Assembly: GCA_030618675.1 (NCBI GenBank)
Contig: JAUXCV010000090.1
Span: forward strand, 1-6,571
From: Acidimicrobiia bacterium
GTDB taxonomy: Bacteria; Actinomycetota; Acidimicrobiia; Spongiisociales; UBA5794
Direction of reading: 5' to 3'
Length of the DNA stretch: 6,571 bases
Position numbers and translations under genes: made by a program. Shown piece by piece: positions 5,099-6,571 of the stretch. The notes beneath the pieces were generated by a model, which did not search any database, was not told the DNA's origin, and worked only from the letters and a program-made list of their open reading frames with translations. Within the stretch, counting starts at the first letter, position 1. Each line of letters opens with the position of its first letter.

Positions 5099-5533
5099 TC
5101 CGATTGGATCCGCGTTCTCTTGCACAACCCATTCGTCGTAGTCAACACCTTCCATCCAGGCCGTGCCATTGACCATCCGAAAGCGTCGGCGCACGTCGGC
5201 AAAACCCTCCGGTGAAGGGGATACCTCCAACTCCTGCTCGGCGAGTTCGAGTGTTGGTCGCCACGCAGGAATGCCGACGGCAAGATCAACCCGCGCCTCC
5301 CACGAATCCTCCCCCCGGTACCGCTCGGCCTCCGGGGAACTCCAGAACCGCTGCAACTTCGTTGCCATCCGAACGGCGCGACGCAGGGATCGTGCCGCCC
5401 GACGGTCGATCGAAGCGGGGTCGACAGTGAGGCTCGCCATCCACTCCCCGTAGGCCTCGTCGCCCCATCGTTCGGGCTCCATGGCCACGTCGCGGTAGAG
5501 ATCGTCGACAGATGCCGCAAGAGAGACGCTCAT
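5096..5533 (-). CDS. Conserved-looking hypothetical protein, coupled to the aminotransferase gene
   Basis: A 145-aa acidic, soluble protein with no signal, membrane segment or Cys pair. I do not recognise the family. Visible features are a helical Arg/Ala-rich stretch at about 40-65 (DRRAARSLRRAVRMATKLQRFW), many Trp (among them the AWM and EW near the C-terminus), and a C-terminal part that reads like mixed strand and helix. Codon use and GC at third positions match the neighbours, so it is very probably a real gene. Its ATG overlaps the TGA of the aminotransferase gene as ATGA, indicating translational coupling and a shared message. A GGAG eight bases upstream of the ATG is the clearest Shine-Dalgarno in the window. 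A role linked to the aminotransferase is inference only. Confidence 0.8.
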   Translation of the reverse strand: MSVSLAASVDDLYRDVAMEPERWGDEAYGEWMASLTVDPASIDRRAARSLRRAVRMATKLQRFWSSPEAERYRGEDSWEARVDLAVGIPAWRPTLELAEQELEVSPSPEGFADVRRRFRMVNGTAWMEGVDYDEWVVQENADPIG

Positions 5534-6366
5534 CGATACAACTCCGCCTCGACGAGCGCGGCGAAACCGTCCTGGAGTCCCTTGGTCCCGATACCGGCAC
5601 GGAACTTGCGATCATCGACTTGCACGATCGGGAGAACCTCCCGGAGCGTCGACATCGCGAAGGTCTCGTCGGCGCCCATCAGGTCGTCGAATCCGTAGGA
5701 CCCCTCCTCAACGGTCATTCCAATGCGACCGGCGACTTCGATTGTGGCGGTGCGAGTGATCGATTCGAGGATGCCGATCTCGAGGCCCGGTGTCTGGAAG
5801 ACACCGTCTCTGATCCACCCGATGGCGAACGTGGGTCCTTCGAGCACGTGACCATGCCGACCGATCAGGAGGGCGTCGTCGAAACCGTTGGCTTGGGCTG
5901 CTACCGACGCAGCGAGGTTGAATCCGTAGGACAGGGCCTTCGCCCCGGTGAGTTCGGACCAATCACCATCGGTGTGCCATGGCGCGGTCCTCGCTTGGAC
6001 GGTCATGGTCGACGAACCCGGACGAACGGCCTCGGCGAAGATGACGATGCGAGAGTTGGTCCCGGGGACACTCGCATCGGTTCCACCCGAGACGAACACC
6101 TTCACGACACTGTCACCTGCGATCTCAGCAACCGAGCGACACCAATCGGCGATGGAATCGCGATCGGGGGTTGGCAGCCGGAGTTTCGCGGCGCTCACTT
6201 CGAGTCGATCGAGATGCGGCGACAGCCGGAATATCGAACCGTCGTAGGAGCGCATCGCTTCGAAACAACCGTACCCCCGCTGGAACCCAATATCGAAGAC
6301 CGAAATGACCGCGTCTGTAGCAGACACGGGCACTCCGTCGATGAGAACATCTCCGATGACGGTCAT
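5530..6366 (-). CDS. Class IV PLP-dependent aminotransferase/aminodeoxychorismate lyase-like protein
   Basis: A 278-aa fold-type IV PLP enzyme (the family of branched-chain and D-amino-acid aminotransferases and 4-amino-4-deoxychorismate lyase PabC). The N-domain motif GYGCFEAMRSYDG and LSPHLDRL (31-55; Arg54 is likely to bind the PLP phosphate) leads to Lys143 in LTGAKALSYGFNLAA, the probable Schiff-base lysine. Glu176 in HVLEGPTFAIG (PLP nitrogen), TPGLEIGILESITR at 192-205 and S239-T-L-REV (phosphate) follow. The family signature at 176-183 is altered: the usual Asn is Ala181 and the third residue is Pro. Length and the K-to-E spacing resemble PabC and D-amino-acid enzymes more than IlvE, but the substrate is open. 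It would be the first gene of a minus-strand operon with the 145-aa protein and perhaps the lipoprotein. The start is chosen by the TACGCT box six bases upstream. Confidence 0.88.
   Translation of the reverse strand: MTVIGDVLIDGVPVSATDAVISVFDIGFQRGYGCFEAMRSYDGSIFRLSPHLDRLEVSAAKLRLPTPDRDSIADWCRSVAEIAGDSVVKVFVSGGTDASVPGTNSRIVIFAEAVRPGSSTMTVQARTAPWHTDGDWSELTGAKALSYGFNLAASVAAQANGFDDALLIGRHGHVLEGPTFAIGWIRDGVFQTPGLEIGILESITRTATIEVAGRIGMTVEEGSYGFDDLMGADETFAMSTLREVLPIVQVDDRKFRAGIGTKGLQDGFAALVEAELYR
5542..5545 (-). promoter_or_regulatory. Shine-Dalgarno GGAG of the coupled 145-aa gene
   Basis: On the minus strand GGAG lies eight bases before the ATG at 5533, inside the end of the aminotransferase gene. 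It is notable because the promoter-proximal genes of this window have no such site; only the operon-internal gene does. Confidence 0.55.
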
Positions 6367-6372
6367 GGCCCG

Positions 6373-6378
6373 AGCGTA
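6373..6378 (-). promoter_or_regulatory. -10 box TACGCT of the aminotransferase operon
   Basis: On the minus strand TACGCT is followed by CGGGCC and then the ATG at 6366, the same six-base spacing as the two hydrolase genes, so a leaderless message is expected. The upstream side, where a -35 element would lie, is made entirely of the 7-nt tandem array; the TAC of the box is the end of the last array unit. Confidence 0.6.
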
Positions 6379-6451
6379 CTCCGTACTCCGTAGTCCGTAG
6401 TCCGTAGTCCGTAGTCCGTAGTCCGTAGTCCGTAGTCCGTAGTCCGTAGTC
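6376..6451. repeat. Heptamer tandem array upstream of the aminotransferase gene
   Basis: Two GTACTCC units, eight GTAGTCC units (6390-6445) and a partial GTAGTC. The GTAGTCC run is perfect, which suggests recent slippage or active maintenance. The GTACTCC units resemble CTACTCCG of the octamer family minus one base, suggesting common descent of the 7- and 8-nt arrays. The array abuts the -10 box of the aminotransferase operon. Confidence 0.92.
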
Positions 6452-6466
6452 GACGAACGATGTTCC

Positions 6467-6530
6467 GTACTGATCTACTCAGCTACCCAGCTACCCAGCT
6501 ACTCCGCTACTGATCTACTGATCTACTCGC
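6467..6530. repeat. Octamer tandem array at the right edge
   Basis: Eight units: GTACTGAT, CTACTCAG, CTACCCAG twice, CTACTCCG, CTACTGAT twice, then CTACTCGC. Orientation relative to the apparent minus-strand gene entering from the right is the same as at 13-76 relative to the first hydrolase: read in the sense of that gene, the first unit gives GAGTAG with the stop codon. Confidence 0.9.
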
Positions 6531-6570
6531 CACCCCAGCGGAACGCGACCGAGCCTCCAGATCCCGCTCT
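6523..6570 (-). CDS. Possible C-terminal end of a minus-strand gene, cut by the window edge
   Basis: Read from the right edge on the minus strand, one frame gives RAGSGGSVAFRWGGE and then TAG at 6525-6523. The GSGGSVAFRW stretch resembles the last strand of histidine-kinase-type ATPase domains, but 15 residues are too few to assign. The stop codon falls in the octamer array in the form GAG-TAG, just as in the first hydrolase gene, which is the main support. A second minus-strand frame is also open here, so the call is tentative. Confidence 0.4.
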   Translation of the reverse strand, partial: RAGSGGSVAFRWGGE

Positions 6571-6571
6571 A

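Noticed and set aside
5085..5132. N-terminal extension of the lipoprotein to 5132
   Set aside because: It would put 16 polar residues before the signal peptide and overlap the preceding gene; the internal ATG at 5084 gives a normal lipoprotein signal and has a -10 box.
5512..6393. Plus-strand open frame of 293 codons opposite the aminotransferase
   Set aside because: Shadow frame: the minus strand has conserved PLP-enzyme residues and a proper promoter/start arrangement.
6454..6466. SOS/LexA-like box CGAACGATGTTCC
   Set aside because: The Gram-positive SOS consensus CGAACRNRYGTTYC needs four bases between the half-sites; here there are three, and no SOS gene is adjacent.
6376..6530. CRISPR-like repeats
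   Set aside because: The units are 7-8 bases, directly adjacent and without unique spacers, so they are simple tandem arrays.
1..6571. tRNA (including tRNA-Sec), rRNA, insertion sequences, integrase or phage genes
   Set aside because: I scanned for cloverleaf-like sequence and for recognisable transposase or integrase motifs and found none.

Overview
The window looks like part of a chromosome from a high-GC actinobacterium. An Acidimicrobiia-like lineage is my best guess. The grounds are GC-rich codon use, Thr-run lipoprotein linkers, actinobacterial-style TANNNT -10 boxes placed directly in front of start codons, and short tandem repeats between genes. I see no transposase, phage gene, CRISPR array, tRNA or rRNA.

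Layout, left to right. An 8-nt tandem repeat array (13-76) runs into the stop codon of a minus-strand alpha/beta hydrolase (69-986). This gene is divergent from a second, smaller alpha/beta hydrolase (1046-1780, plus), and the 59-bp gap carries two mirror-image TACGCT boxes. The second hydrolase also ends inside the octamer repeat, which then reappears inverted and forms a long imperfect hairpin (about 1772-1858). Next is selD (1888-2937), selenide, water dikinase. Its true start lies upstream of an in-frame UGA at codon 15, exactly where the family has its catalytic Cys or Sec, and a stem-loop follows the UGA. It is therefore read as a selenoprotein, and ordinary ORF calling misses its N-terminus. 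Between selD and the Mg2+ channel/transporter mgtE (3090-4496) lies a short element: an extended -10 promoter, a possible 31-codon leaderless ORF, and a very strong GC hairpin inside that ORF. A two-hairpin region (4501-4558) separates mgtE from a convergent minus-strand group. In transcription order that group is a class IV PLP aminotransferase/lyase (6366-5530), a 145-aa unknown protein coupled to it by an ATGA overlap (5533-5096), and a Thr-rich lipoprotein (5084-4575). Upstream of the aminotransferase, a 7-nt tandem array (6376-6451) touches its -10 box. Beyond it a second octamer array (6467-6530) appears to contain the stop codon of a minus-strand gene entering from the right edge.

Two themes link the window. 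First, promoter-proximal genes appear to be leaderless or nearly so: the exact arrangement TACGCT-N6-start occurs three times, with close variants at selD, mgtE, the lipoprotein gene and the small ORF. The one gene with no promoter of its own, the coupled 145-aa ORF, has a Shine-Dalgarno-like GGAG. Second, the octamer family CTACTCAG/CTACTCCG/CTACTGAT sits at the 3' ends of genes, oriented so that each gene reads GAGTAG or CTGAGTAG and takes its stop codon from the repeat. Apart from SelD, whose activated selenium feeds selenocysteine synthesis, and MgtE in Mg2+ uptake, the genes have no evident common pathway.
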